Shown: positions 1 through 9,220, counted from the first letter of the stretch. The stretch: 64,000 nt of DNA from Paraburkholderia bryophila (GCF_003269035.1 NZ_QLTK01000002.1:124001-188000); one strand, 5' to 3'. Notes: generated by a model from the sequence alone, not told the origin. A program made the numbers and translations.

Positions 1-668
1 AGCATGGCCTGCAACCCGCCGATCGCGAGGCCGAGCGTGGCGAAACCGAAGGCGTCGAACCTGGCGTCGGGTTTCGGCGCACGCGCGGGCAGGAAGGTCG
101 CGACGCCGAACAGCGCGAATGCGCCGATCGGCACGTTGATGAAAAACACCCAGCGCCAGTTGTAGCTGTCGGTGAGCCAGCCGCCGAGCGTCGGGCCGAG
201 AATCGGTCCGACCATCACGCCCATGCCCCAGACCGCCATCGCCTGGCCCTGCTTGTCGCGTGGATTGATGTCGAGCAGGATGGACTGAGACAGCGGCACC
301 AGCGACGCGCCGAACACCCCTTGCAGCAAACGCGACGCGACGATCTGCGTGAGCGTTTCGGACAACCCGCACAGCGCCGACGACACCGTGAAGCCGCCGA
401 TCGCGACGATCAGCAGCCGCTTCACGCTCAGCCGGTCGGACAGCCAGCCGGTGAGCGGCGTGGCGATCGCGGCGGCGACGATGTACGAGGTCAGCACCCA
501 CGTGATCTCGTCCTGCGACGCGGACAGCGTGCCTTGCATATGCGGCAGCGCCACGTTGGCGATCGTGCTGTCGAGCGTTTGAATCAGCGTCGCCAGCATG
601 ATCGAGATCGTGATCATGGGCCGGTTGAGCGGCGCGGCGGCGCTGACCGGCGGGGAGTCGAAAGACAT
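1..668 (-). CDS. DHA2-family (EmrB/QacA-like) MFS drug exporter, N-terminal part
   Basis: The first 222 codons of a proton-driven multidrug exporter of the 14-TM DHA2 family; the rest lies beyond the left edge. Translated on the minus strand from the ATG at 668, it begins MSFDSPPVSAAAPLNRPM. It shows family motifs: LDSTIANVALP in TM1, the motif-A loop GWLSDRLSVKR, RLLQGVFGA, and the antiporter motif GPILGPTLGGW followed by WRWVFFINVPIG. These fix the DHA2 assignment, but the substrate cannot be told. It is divergent from a MarR regulator with a palindrome between them, which suggests MarR control of this pump. An EmrA-type adaptor would be expected nearby but none is seen in the window. Confidence 0.9.
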   Translation of the reverse strand, partial: MSFDSPPVSAAAPLNRPMITISIMLATLIQTLDSTIANVALPHMQGTLSASQDEITWVLTSYIVAAAIATPLTGWLSDRLSVKRLLIVAIGGFTVSSALCGLSETLTQIVASRLLQGVFGASLVPLSQSILLDINPRDKQGQAMAVWGMGVMVGPILGPTLGGWLTDSYNWRWVFFINVPIGAFALFGVATFLPARAPKPDARFDAFGFATLGLAIGGLQAM

Positions 669-687
669 GAGTGAGTGGCATGGCCAA

Positions 688-707
688 ATAGTAAGCATGC
701 TTAGTAT
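688..707. promoter_or_regulatory. Palindromic operator between marR and the DHA2 exporter
   Basis: A 20-bp inverted repeat with core TAAGCATGCTTA (692-703) extends to ATA/TAT ends with a single G/G mismatch. It lies 20 bp upstream of the exporter ATG and about 95 bp before the marR start. Size and symmetry fit a MarR-dimer site. Binding by the adjacent regulator is inferred. Confidence 0.6.
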
Positions 708-802
708 ATCGACTAGACAATGCGTCGCTATCGGGAGTTATGCGGAGCCTGAATTACGCGGCTTCAATCGCTGAAACAGCGGCGGCTTCGTATAATTCGC
801 GC

Positions 803-1246
803 ATGAAAACCCAACTCGATGAGCGCTTCGGCTTTCTGATTTCCGACGTCGGCCGCCTGACCGGCAAGCGTTTCGACGATCTCGCGAAGTCATCGGTCGA
901 TCTGACGCGCGCGCAGTGCCGTGTGCTGGCTTACCTCGCACATTACGGCGACATCAATCAGGCGCGCCTCGCGGACCTGCTCGAAGTCGCGCCGATCTCG
1001 GCGGGCCGATTGCTCGACCGGATGGAAGAGGGCGGCTGGATCGAGCGGACCGCCAACCCGCAGGACCGTCGCGAGCGCCAGGTCGGCATGACGCCGAAGG
1101 CCGAGCGCACGCTCGGCAAAGCGCGCAAGGTCGGCGACGAGGTCGCGCTCGAAGCGTTGGAGGGTTTCAGCGACGACGAAGCGAAGCAGTTGATCGCGCT
1201 GCTGCAAAGGGTGCGCGGCAATCTGAGCCGGCTGGTGGACCGCTGA
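803..1246 (+). CDS. MarR-family transcriptional regulator
   Basis: A 147-residue winged-helix regulator. The MarR core is clear: LTRAQCRVLAYLAHYGDINQ leads into the recognition helix region (ARLADLLEVAPISAGRLLDRM) and the wing (ANPQDRRERQVGMTPKAE). It probably represses the divergent DHA2 exporter and responds to aromatic or lipophilic ligands, as MarR proteins often do. The start at 803 is chosen because it gives the normal MarR length; an in-frame upstream ATG at 740 would add 21 residues without family similarity. A TATAAT sits at 791-796, only 6 bases before this ATG, so the transcript may be leaderless. Confidence 0.88.
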   Translation: MKTQLDERFGFLISDVGRLTGKRFDDLAKSSVDLTRAQCRVLAYLAHYGDINQARLADLLEVAPISAGRLLDRMEEGGWIERTANPQDRRERQVGMTPKAERTLGKARKVGDEVALEALEGFSDDEAKQLIALLQRVRGNLSRLVDR

Positions 1247-1502
1247 ATCGGCCCCCGCGTTTCGCCGCCCCCATTTCTCCCGACGATCGCCACGCATCCA
1301 TCATTGCGACGTTGAACCACGCCGGCAATCGCGCTCGACCTGCCAATATGTTCAGGCGGGCGTCACTCGATCTTTCACGCTGTGTGGTTCCCGTGCCGGA
1401 CTGGCGCGTTTGCCGCTAGCCCGGGACGCTCAACGTCGCCAACCGTCATGCACGCTGCACGCGGCTTGCAAGTCGACCGGCACCGCCGTGGGGAAGTGAA
1501 GG

Positions 1503-3230
1503 ATGAAAATCGTCGCAATGAGAACTGCCTGGATCGTCTCCACAGTGGCGTTGGCCGGTTGCGGCGGCGAGGATGCGCCGCCGTCGGGGCAACAACACTC
1601 GGCCGCGCAGAAACGCGCGTCGATACCGAAACCGTATCTCGATCAGAAGGTGGCCTGGCGTCCATGCGACAAGAACCGGTTGCCTGTCGCCTGGGCGGCA
1701 TTGGCCGACAATCCGCGCTTTCGTTGCGCGAACATTCGTGCCCCGATGGATTGGGGCGATCCGGAAAAAGGCGAGATTACGCTCGCACTAACGCGGGTCG
1801 CCGCGAAAGATCCCGCAACGCGCCTCGGCTCGCTCCTGTTCAATCCGGGCGGTCCGGGCGCGGATGGCCTTCTGGTCAACCTGCAGTTTTCCGTGGAGGT
1901 AGCCGGTGGCGGGATCGCAGCCGAACGAGACATGGCCAGCCGGTACGACCTGATCGGTTTCTCGCCACGCGGCATGGGTTCGAGCACGCAGTTGACCTGC
2001 AACTCGGACGAACGTCCCAGCGCGGTCTTGTGGAGCGGCGACACGCGCGCGTCGACGGTGAATGCGCTGTTGCGCAATGTCGAACTCAAATCGCGGGCCT
2101 GCCAGGACAATCCGCTCGCGCCGTATATCAACACAGCGCAAATGGCGCAGGACATGGATCTGATCCGGGCGATTTCCGGCGACGCCAAGCTCAATTACAT
2201 CGGCCACTCGTACGGCTCGTGGCTCGGCGCCTGGTACGCAGGTCTGTTTCCCGATCGGGTGGGACGAATGGTGCTGAGCGGCAACACGGACTTTTCCGCC
2301 CGCACCTGGGCGGAAGGCGGCATTCTGCTGCAGCCGCCCGCCACCCAACGCATCGCCGACGAGATCGTCGGTCCCTATGCGGCACGCCATGACACGACCT
2401 TTAACCTGGGCACCGATCCGGCAGCGACGGGGCAGCTCTTTCGCTCGTTCTCACCGGCACTGAAAGCCGCGACCGTCGCCGCGCTTGGCGAATCGCGGGG
2501 ATTCGCGTTGTCGGGCTATATCGACGACGCGGTGTCGGTGTTCGTGGCGGCGAAGGGGGTTCGGCAGATACTCGAACAGAACCCGGGCGCTACGCAGGAG
2601 CGGGCCCTGGCGCTCGCGAGGCATCACGTTTTCTCGAGCCATTCACCGTCGAGCGAGATGGCGCTGGAGATCGCCACGCAGACGCTGATCCCGAAGTACT
2701 TCGAGGCGATGCAACAGCCTCCGCGTGAGGAAAGCACGCTGCATGTGAATACCGAGGAGGCCGTGGATCTCACCGTCATGTGCAACGACACCCCCGCGCT
2801 CAGCACGGATCGGCAATTCTGGATCGACAAACACATCGACTATGCGCAGCGCTACCCGCTGGGCAGCGGCGTGCTGGGTGGCAGCGTGCTCAACTTCAGT
2901 TGTCTGTTCTGGAACCCGCCGCAAGCCGCCGCGATCAAGCCGACTCTCGACGAAGTGGCGCGCGCGCCGTCGATCGTGATGATCCAGGCGGAATTCGACG
3001 GCATGACGGCGGCAGAGGGCGCGGTACGCATGTTCGACGGGCTACCGAATGCGAGCCTGCTCTACCAGAAGAACGAATATTCCCATAGCGGCTATCCATC
3101 CGGTAACCCATGCGTGGACGAACCGGTCACGCAGTATCTGTTGCATGGCACACCGCCGCCACGGCGAGTGGACTGCCCGCAAAACCGCGCGTTGTCACTC
3201 GATAATCTGCATGAGCCGGAGGCGGTCTGA
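1503..3230 (+). CDS. Secreted lipoprotein alpha/beta hydrolase, tripeptidyl-aminopeptidase (TAP) type
   Basis: A 575-residue serine hydrolase of the S33/TAP group. The N-terminus is a lipoprotein signal with lipobox LAGC (Cys20). The oxyanion-loop motif NPGGPGADG begins near residue 114, the nucleophile elbow is GHSYGSW (Ser236), and the C-terminal TAP-like region carries the likely acid (EFDGMT) and histidine (YSHSGYP). Such enzymes release short peptides from protein N-termini or hydrolyse esters; the substrate here is unknown. The site of action is probably the outer membrane or periplasm. A purine-rich GGGGAAG precedes the ATG; an ATG five codons later is also possible. It stands alone between marR and a LysR gene. 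Confidence 0.85.
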   Translation: MKIVAMRTAWIVSTVALAGCGGEDAPPSGQQHSAAQKRASIPKPYLDQKVAWRPCDKNRLPVAWAALADNPRFRCANIRAPMDWGDPEKGEITLALTRVAAKDPATRLGSLLFNPGGPGADGLLVNLQFSVEVAGGGIAAERDMASRYDLIGFSPRGMGSSTQLTCNSDERPSAVLWSGDTRASTVNALLRNVELKSRACQDNPLAPYINTAQMAQDMDLIRAISGDAKLNYIGHSYGSWLGAWYAGLFPDRVGRMVLSGNTDFSARTWAEGGILLQPPATQRIADEIVGPYAARHDTTFNLGTDPAATGQLFRSFSPALKAATVAALGESRGFALSGYIDDAVSVFVAAKGVRQILEQNPGATQERALALARHHVFSSHSPSSEMALEIATQTLIPKYFEAMQQPPREESTLHVNTEEAVDLTVMCNDTPALSTDRQFWIDKHIDYAQRYPLGSGVLGGSVLNFSCLFWNPPQAAAIKPTLDEVARAPSIVMIQAEFDGMTAAEGAVRMFDGLPNASLLYQKNEYSHSGYPSGNPCVDEPVTQYLLHGTPPPRRVDCPQNRALSLDNLHEPEAV

Positions 3231-3361
3231 CCGATGCAGCGCCGTGGCATGGCGGCGATTTGCCGAATGGGACGCTGATTTTTTCTTACAACGACAAAAG
3301 CGGTTTGTAACGTAATTGCCACGTCCCGGTAATAAATTGGAAGTTTTCCCTCTGGCCTTCC

Positions 3362-4234
3362 ATGCTCGCTCCGCTTCTGGTTGCCTTTTATGAAACCGTC
3401 CGGCAGGGCAGCGTGACGGCCGCGGCAAAGCGCCTCGAAGTCAGCCAGCCGACCATCACCGCGCGCATCCAGCAACTCGAAAAGCAGTACGGCGTCGAAC
3501 TGTTCCACCGGCGCGGCAGCCGCTTCGATCTGACCGACGCGGGCGCGGCGCTGATGCCGTTGATCGACCGGATGCAGCAAACCGAAAGCGATATCGATTT
3601 CACGCTGCGCAACGAACGCGAACTGGCGGCCGGTAATCTGCGGGTCGGTGCGACCGGGCCGTACTATATTCTGCCGGCGATCGCGGCGTTTCATCGGCAG
3701 TATCCGGCCGTCAAGATTCACATCGAGATCGGCAATTCGCAGCAGATTCTCGACGCGCTGCTCGACTTCCGCGTCGATCTCGCCGTGTCCTCGCAACGTG
3801 TCGACGATCCGCGTTTCGCACGCCGTACGATCGCCGACGATCCGCTCGTCGTGGTCGCGCATTGCCGGCATCCGCTGGCGGCGCAGAAAGTGGTGCGGCT
3901 CGCCGACGTCGCCGCCCATACGTTGCTGTTGCGCGAGCCCGGTTCGCGTACCCGCGAGGCGACCGAAACCGCGCTCAAACGCATCGGTCTGGAGCCCGCA
4001 ATGCTGATCGAAATCGGCAGCCGCGAAGCGATCTACGAAGCGATCCGTCACAACATGGGTTGTACGCTGATGCCGGTCGGCGAAGCGCCGGCACATCCGG
4101 ATCTGCGGCAGCTTCCGCTCGAATCCGACGCGCCGATCCTGCAGGAATATCTGTACCACCTGCAGGCGCGTGCGGGCTCGCGGCTGATTACGTCGTTCAT
4201 GGCCAATGTCGACGCACCGGCTGAACGCGCTTAA
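3362..4234 (+). CDS. LysR-family transcriptional regulator
   Basis: A 290-residue LysR regulator. The N-terminal helix-turn-helix (residues about 2-60) reads GSVTAAAKRLEVSQPTITARIQQLE, followed by a periplasmic-binding-protein-like effector domain starting near LRVGATGPYYILPAI. No divergent target gene is adjacent: the upstream hydrolase is on the same strand and the downstream gene is a surface lipoprotein, so the regulated pathway is unknown. No good ribosome-binding site precedes the ATG, but the start matches the usual LysR N-terminus. Confidence 0.9.
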   Translation: MLAPLLVAFYETVRQGSVTAAAKRLEVSQPTITARIQQLEKQYGVELFHRRGSRFDLTDAGAALMPLIDRMQQTESDIDFTLRNERELAAGNLRVGATGPYYILPAIAAFHRQYPAVKIHIEIGNSQQILDALLDFRVDLAVSSQRVDDPRFARRTIADDPLVVVAHCRHPLAAQKVVRLADVAAHTLLLREPGSRTREATETALKRIGLEPAMLIEIGSREAIYEAIRHNMGCTLMPVGEAPAHPDLRQLPLESDAPILQEYLYHLQARAGSRLITSFMANVDAPAERA

Positions 4235-4415
4235 CGAATCTAAAAAGAACCGCCGGCTTCAGACATCACCCGCAAAAAAACCGTCCTCACAAAATGGCTG
4301 ATGCCGGTATCGGCCAGCTTGCGTAGAACGACATACCTGCGTCGCCCGCGGTCCCTATCGTTGCATCGATTCGCCGGATGGTCCGGCGTACATCGGCATC
4401 GGAGAGGGGACAAAC

Positions 4416-6533
4416 ATGAGACGGCACACCGTCGTGCAATTGGCATGCGCACTAGCGCTGCTCGGCGCGCTCGGCGCTACGGCGAGCTTGAGCGGTTGCG
4501 GCGGCGGCGGCGTGTCGCAAGCGGGCGGCAGCGGGTCCGGCGGCACCTCGGGCAGCGGCGCGGCGAATACGCAACCCGGCACGCCGGCCAGCACGCCTGC
4601 GGCCACCGGTCCCGCGGCAAAGAAGATGCTGCTGGTCGAACTGGATGGCGTGACCTACAACGCGCTGAGCGCGGGCGTGGCCGGCGGCAGCTTGCCGAAT
4701 CTCGCCAGGCTGACCGTGGCGCCCGCGTATAGCGGCGGCGTCAACGGCACGTTGTCGCAGCAACCGAATCTCGACACACCCGGCTGGGCGAGCATCCTGA
4801 CCGGCACCTGGGCCGATCGTCACCAGATCAACTCCGACGCGCCGAATCAGGCCTCGCACAGCAGCACCGTATTTCAGCTCCTCAAGACCGCCGGCTTCGG
4901 CACGATGGGCGCGGCCGTCGATTCGAGCGGCCTCGCGGCGTTGCTGACGCCGGATCAGAACGCCGGCAATCTCAACACGCTGGTGAACTGCGCCTCCGTC
5001 GACGCCTGCGTCACGCAGAACAGCGTGAGCATGATCGACAACGGCTATTCGCTGGTGGTCGCGCAGTATCACTCAGCGCAGGACGCGGCGCTCAACGCCG
5101 GCCTGTCGTCGACGAACTATGCAAGCACGCTGACGCAACTGGACAGCGCGCTCGGCACGCTGGTCGCCGAAACCGCCAAACGCAGCAACGAAAACTGGCT
5201 GGTCGTGGTGACCAGCAGCCACGGCCTGAACGCGGCCGGCGGCACCGACGGTTTGCCGCTGCCGCTCGAATCGACCAGCTTCATCGGACTGAATCAGGCG
5301 CCGAACGCACGGCTGGGCAACACGACCGCGCCGTCGACGATGGCCGCGCTGTACACGCGCGCCAGCATCGCCGACGTCACGCCGACACTGCTCGCGTACC
5401 AAAGCGCGCTGCCGGCCGCCGCGAACTATGCGCTCGACGGCGGTCAACTGATCGGCGCGACGCCCGTGTCGCAACTGATCGGCACGACCGGCAGCGACAA
5501 CGCCAGCCTCGTGCTGACGTGGAGCGCGCCGGCCACCGGCGCGATCAGCGTACTGCGCAACGGCACGCTGATTGCCAGCCTGCCCGCCGGCACCGCGACC
5601 TACACCGACAACCAGCTCGGCCTGAGCGCAACGGGCGTCTATCCGTTCAACTACACGGTCGTGGCCGGCAGCGCGCCGCTCGCGACGATCACGCAGGTCG
5701 TCTACGTGCAACCGCCGCCGCCTCCGCCGCCCCCGCCGCCGCTCGCGACGACGCTGACCACCGGTTTGAGCAGCTACTACCCGTTCGGCGCGCTGCCGCC
5801 GGTCGATCGGCTGAACGCCAGCACGATGGGCCCATGGGCCGCGGACGCCGACGGCGGCTCGCTGTTCGCCGATCCGTTCGGCGGCAAGGGTCTGCAGATC
5901 GACACGCATACGGTCGACAGCAACGGCTTCGACGGCTACAAGCTGACGCAGACCAACGACGTGACGACCCACGCGCAGTTCACGATCGGCTTCTGGTTCT
6001 ACACGTCGTGCGCGAATCTGACGGGCAACGGCACGCCGATCTTCTCGAACAAGAACTACTACTCGGGCGGCAATGCCGGCATTGCGATCGGTCTGTTCCC
6101 GGGGTCGAGCGCGAGCTGCAATATCCGCTTCAATCTCGGCGACGGCAGCACGCGTAACGACATCAACAGCCTGAACGTCAGTGCGAACAGGTGGACCTAC
6201 CTCGCACTCGCCATCGACACGGCGGCGAAGAAGATCAACGCCTATGTGTTCGATCCGGTGCTCGGCGAGCAGAAGGTGCTGGCGCAGACGTTGAGCGTGA
6301 ACATCGCCAAGCTGCCCGGTCTGGGTGTGTTCGGGCTGAACGAGGACGGCACCGGCCACTACTACATGAACGCCTGTAACGACACGCCGCCGTACACCGT
6401 CGGCAAGTGCGCGGCTACGCCGCCGGACGTGCAGGCGTTCAGCGACCTCGCGCTGTGGACCCGTGTCGTCACCGAGACCGAGTTGCAGTCGGTGTTCGGT
6501 TCGGGTCAGCCGCTGTCCACGCTCACTCACTAA
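4416..6533 (+). CDS. Lipoprotein with alkaline-phosphatase-like phosphodiesterase domain and C-terminal LamG-like domain
   Basis: A 705-residue surface lipoprotein (lipobox LSGC, Cys28) with a Gly/Ser-rich linker, a type I phosphodiesterase/nucleotide-pyrophosphatase-like domain (about 70-345), a small beta domain, ten consecutive prolines (433-442) and a concanavalin/LamG-like domain to the end. The phosphodiesterase fold is indicated by LLVELDGV (Asp77), TPGWASILTG (candidate nucleophile Thr121) and SSHG (267-270). The usual SDHG motif has Ser instead of Asp at 268, and the usual D..GH signature reads HSAQDAAL (219-226), so the metal site may be changed or lost. It is followed by a small lipoprotein and a phospholipase C on the same strand. 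It could be an enzyme or a glycan/phosphoester-binding surface protein. Confidence 0.75.
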   Translation: MRRHTVVQLACALALLGALGATASLSGCGGGGVSQAGGSGSGGTSGSGAANTQPGTPASTPAATGPAAKKMLLVELDGVTYNALSAGVAGGSLPNLARLTVAPAYSGGVNGTLSQQPNLDTPGWASILTGTWADRHQINSDAPNQASHSSTVFQLLKTAGFGTMGAAVDSSGLAALLTPDQNAGNLNTLVNCASVDACVTQNSVSMIDNGYSLVVAQYHSAQDAALNAGLSSTNYASTLTQLDSALGTLVAETAKRSNENWLVVVTSSHGLNAAGGTDGLPLPLESTSFIGLNQAPNARLGNTTAPSTMAALYTRASIADVTPTLLAYQSALPAAANYALDGGQLIGATPVSQLIGTTGSDNASLVLTWSAPATGAISVLRNGTLIASLPAGTATYTDNQLGLSATGVYPFNYTVVAGSAPLATITQVVYVQPPPPPPPPPPLATTLTTGLSSYYPFGALPPVDRLNASTMGPWAADADGGSLFADPFGGKGLQIDTHTVDSNGFDGYKLTQTNDVTTHAQFTIGFWFYTSCANLTGNGTPIFSNKNYYSGGNAGIAIGLFPGSSASCNIRFNLGDGSTRNDINSLNVSANRWTYLALAIDTAAKKINAYVFDPVLGEQKVLAQTLSVNIAKLPGLGVFGLNEDGTGHYYMNACNDTPPYTVGKCAATPPDVQAFSDLALWTRVVTETELQSVFGSGQPLSTLTH

Positions 6534-6546
6534 CCGGAGTCTCGCG

Positions 6547-6915
6547 ATGAACCCGACACGTTCTTTCCCGACCGCATTGCCGCAGCACGAGACGCACGGC
6601 GCGCAGGCGGTCTGTGAGCGGTCCGCCGCCGGCACGCCTCGTGGGCCGGCGCGCAAGCGCGGCCTGCTGACGGCCGCGGCCTTGTGCGCGCTGTGCTGCG
6701 TCGCGCTGGCCGGTTGTGACGGCAGTTCGAACGGCAGCAGCAGTTCGAGCGGCGGGAGTGGCGGTGCCACTGCCGCAAACAGCGCGGCGGCCGGCGCGGG
6801 CGGTGCGAGCGCGGCGGTGCCGATCGTTGCCGCGCCCGCTTCCGGCGCCTGCGCCGCGTTGGGCGCGAGCGCCGTGCAGCCATTGCAGAACACGCAACTC
6901 GTCTGCGCACCGTGA
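6547..6915 (+). CDS. Small Ser/Gly/Ala-rich lipoprotein of unknown function
   Basis: A 122-residue protein with a long basic N-region, a hydrophobic segment and a lipobox LAGC, then a low-complexity Gly/Ser/Ala stretch and a short C-terminus with two cysteines (SGACAALGAS...LVCAP). The start at 6547 lies 13 bases after the previous stop and follows CCGGAG. No domain was recognised. Its place between the phosphodiesterase-like lipoprotein and the phospholipase C suggests one transcription unit and a surface or secretion-linked role. Confidence 0.65.
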   Translation: MNPTRSFPTALPQHETHGAQAVCERSAAGTPRGPARKRGLLTAAALCALCCVALAGCDGSSNGSSSSSGGSGGATAANSAAAGAGGASAAVPIVAAPASGACAALGASAVQPLQNTQLVCAP

Positions 6916-6970
6916 CCCGCCTGCACGCCCCCATTCCGACGACGACCCGAACACGCCTAACACGCCCAAC

Positions 6971-9112
6971 ATGACCTCATTGGACCGCCGTACCTTCCTG
7001 CGCAGCGCCGCAGGCGCTGCCGCGCTGAGCCTGTTTCCGCCCGCGATACGCCGCGCGCTCGCGATTCCCGCGAACAACGCGACCGGCACCATCAACGACG
7101 TCCAGCACGTCGTGATCTTCATGCAGGAGAACCGCTCGTTCGACCACTATTTCGGCACGCTGCCAGGCGTGCGCGGCTTTAGCGATCGCTTCACGATTCC
7201 GCAGCCCGGCGGCACGACCGTGTTCCAGCAGAACGACGGCACGCGCACCGTGCTGCCGTTCTATCTGGACAGCACCAAGGGCAACGCGCTGCTCGCGGGC
7301 GGTCCGCACTCGTGGACCGACGCGCACGCGGCATGGGACAGCGGCCGCATGACGCAATGGCCAAAGGCCAAGGGCGATGTGTCGATGGGTTATCTGAACC
7401 AGTCCGACCTGCCATTTCATGTGGCGCTGGCGAACGCGTTCACGATCTGCGACGCCTATCACTGCTCGCTGCATGGCGGCACCAACTCGAACCGCATCTT
7501 CCTGTGGACCGGCACCAACGGCGCGAGCGCGGGCTCCAACCCGGTGGTCAACAACGACGGCTGGGACGGCCTCGGCGCCTCCGCGACCGGCCTTACGTGG
7601 ACGACGTATCCCGAACGTCTGCAGGCGGCGGGCGTGAGCTGGAAGGTCTACCAGAACATGCCGGACAACTACACCGACAACTCGCTCGCCGGCTTCGCGA
7701 CCTTTCGCAAGGTCAACGAGACGCTGCCGGGTTCGCCGCTGCTGCCGTACACGCAGTCGCTCGAAGCGGTGGCGCCGCTGTACAAGGGCATCGGCAACAC
7801 CATGCCCGATGGCGGCTTCCTGCAGTCGCTGAAAGACGACATCGCGGCAGGACAGATGCCGCAGGTGAGCTGGATCGTGTCGCCGCAGGCGTACTGCGAA
7901 CATCCGGGTGCGTCGACGCCGGGACAGGGCGGCTACTACCTGCAGTTGCTGCTCGATACGCTGACCGCTAACCCCGATGTGTGGAGCAAGACCGTGCTGT
8001 TCGTCAATTACGACGAGAACGACTGCTTCTTCGACCACATGCCGCCGCCGGACGCGCCGACCAGAAATGCCGACGGCACCTTCGCCGGTAAAACGACGGT
8101 GAACGCGCAGTACGAGTACTTCACGAAAGCCAACCCGCCCGGCGATTCGTCGCCGCTCGTGCCGGATGGCCAGACCTTCGGGCCGGGGCCGCGCGTGCCG
8201 ATGTTCGTCGTGTCGCCGTGGAGCACCGGCGGCTGGGTCAATTCGCAGGTGTTCGACCATACCTCCGTGCTGCGCTTTCTCGAACAGCGCTTCGGCGTGA
8301 CCGAAACCAACATCAGCCCGTGGCGGCGCGCGGTGTGCGGCGACCTGACCTCGGCGTTCAATTTCCGCAATCCGAACGACGCGCCGGTGGCGGCGCTGCC
8401 CGCGCCGACCAAGGCCCAGGCCGACGCGCAGAACGCGCAGCAGAGCGCGCTCGGCGCAGTGCCGGTGCCGGCGGCGGCGAGCCAGCAGATGCCGACCCAG
8501 GCGCTGATGTCGCGGCCGTCGCGCGCCTTGCCGTATCTGCTGCACGTGAGCGCGAACGCCGATACACAGGACGGCCTGATCTGGCTGATCTTCAGCAACA
8601 CCGGCACGGCCGGCGCGGTGTTTCATGTGTACGACCAGTTGCATCTCGACCGTGTGCCGCGTCGCTACACCGTCGAAGCCGGCAAGGAACTGTCTGATTC
8701 GTGGAACGCGCTCGCCGACGATCTTGGCAATTACAGCTTGTGGGTGCTCGGGCCGAACGGTTTCCATCGCGCGTTCCAGGGCAACGTGGCGAGCGTTGCG
8801 ACTGGGCCGAATCCGGAAGTGCGGGTTTGCTACGACGTGAACAACAACGCGGTCTATCTGACGATCATGAACGTCGGCAATGCGGTGGCCAACGTGACGG
8901 TCACGTCGAACGCGTATCGCAGCGATGGTCCATGGACCTACGCAGTGCCGGCGGGGATGCAGGTCGAGCCGTACTGGTCGGTCGGCGCCGCCGGCGGCTG
9001 GTACGACTTCACGCTGACGATGGCGGGCGGCTTCTCGCGGCGCTTCGCCGGCCGCGTCGAAACCGGCAAGGACAGCATCAGCGACCCGGCGATGGGCGTG
9101 GCGACGAGCTAG
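6971..9112 (+). CDS. Tat-exported phosphocholine-type phospholipase C
   Basis: A 713-residue bacterial phospholipase C of the PlcN/PlcH group, which hydrolyses phosphatidylcholine or sphingomyelin to diacylglycerol or ceramide plus phosphocholine. The N-terminus has a Tat signal (DRRTFL at 5-10). The catalytic domain begins with the hallmark ENRSFDHYFGTL (53-64), followed by HCSLHGGTNSNR and NYDENDCFFDHMPPP. The C-terminal third holds the repeated beta domains typical of this family (about 530-700). The ATG at 6971 gives a complete Tat signal; no strong ribosome-binding site precedes it. It is the last gene of the lipoprotein cluster, with a strong terminator 75 bp downstream. Phosphate-starvation control is common for such genes, but no Pho box was identified. 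Confidence 0.92.
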   Translation: MTSLDRRTFLRSAAGAAALSLFPPAIRRALAIPANNATGTINDVQHVVIFMQENRSFDHYFGTLPGVRGFSDRFTIPQPGGTTVFQQNDGTRTVLPFYLDSTKGNALLAGGPHSWTDAHAAWDSGRMTQWPKAKGDVSMGYLNQSDLPFHVALANAFTICDAYHCSLHGGTNSNRIFLWTGTNGASAGSNPVVNNDGWDGLGASATGLTWTTYPERLQAAGVSWKVYQNMPDNYTDNSLAGFATFRKVNETLPGSPLLPYTQSLEAVAPLYKGIGNTMPDGGFLQSLKDDIAAGQMPQVSWIVSPQAYCEHPGASTPGQGGYYLQLLLDTLTANPDVWSKTVLFVNYDENDCFFDHMPPPDAPTRNADGTFAGKTTVNAQYEYFTKANPPGDSSPLVPDGQTFGPGPRVPMFVVSPWSTGGWVNSQVFDHTSVLRFLEQRFGVTETNISPWRRAVCGDLTSAFNFRNPNDAPVAALPAPTKAQADAQNAQQSALGAVPVPAAASQQMPTQALMSRPSRALPYLLHVSANADTQDGLIWLIFSNTGTAGAVFHVYDQLHLDRVPRRYTVEAGKELSDSWNALADDLGNYSLWVLGPNGFHRAFQGNVASVATGPNPEVRVCYDVNNNAVYLTIMNVGNAVANVTVTSNAYRSDGPWTYAVPAGMQVEPYWSVGAAGGWYDFTLTMAGGFSRRFAGRVETGKDSISDPAMGVATS

Positions 9113-9125
9113 GCGAACGGACTGG

Positions 9126-9170
9126 AGCAGCAGCGGCAGTAACAGCAGCAAAGGCAGTAACAGCAGCAGC
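9126..9170. repeat. CAG-rich imperfect tandem repeat
   Basis: The 16-mer GGCAGTAACAGCAGCA occurs at 9135-9150 and again at 9153-9168, within a CAG/GCA-rich tract just after the phospholipase stop. It lies between the stop codon and the terminator and has no reading of its own. Confidence 0.75.
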
Positions 9171-9187
9171 GCGAAACGTGGCGCTTC

Positions 9188-9220
9188 AGGGAGTCAGCGA
9201 GGGCTGACTCCCTTTTTTTA
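9188..9220 (+). terminator. Rho-independent terminator of the phospholipase cluster
   Basis: A perfect 11-bp stem, AGGGAGTCAGC (9188-9198) with GCTGACTCCCT (9203-9213), and loop GAGG run into seven T residues. Confidence 0.93.

Noticed and set aside
5073..6926. A 617-codon minus-strand open frame opposite the phosphodiesterase-like gene
   Set aside because: An antisense shadow of a GC-rich gene: Arg/Ala/Val-rich with no domain, while the plus strand has a complete lipoprotein.
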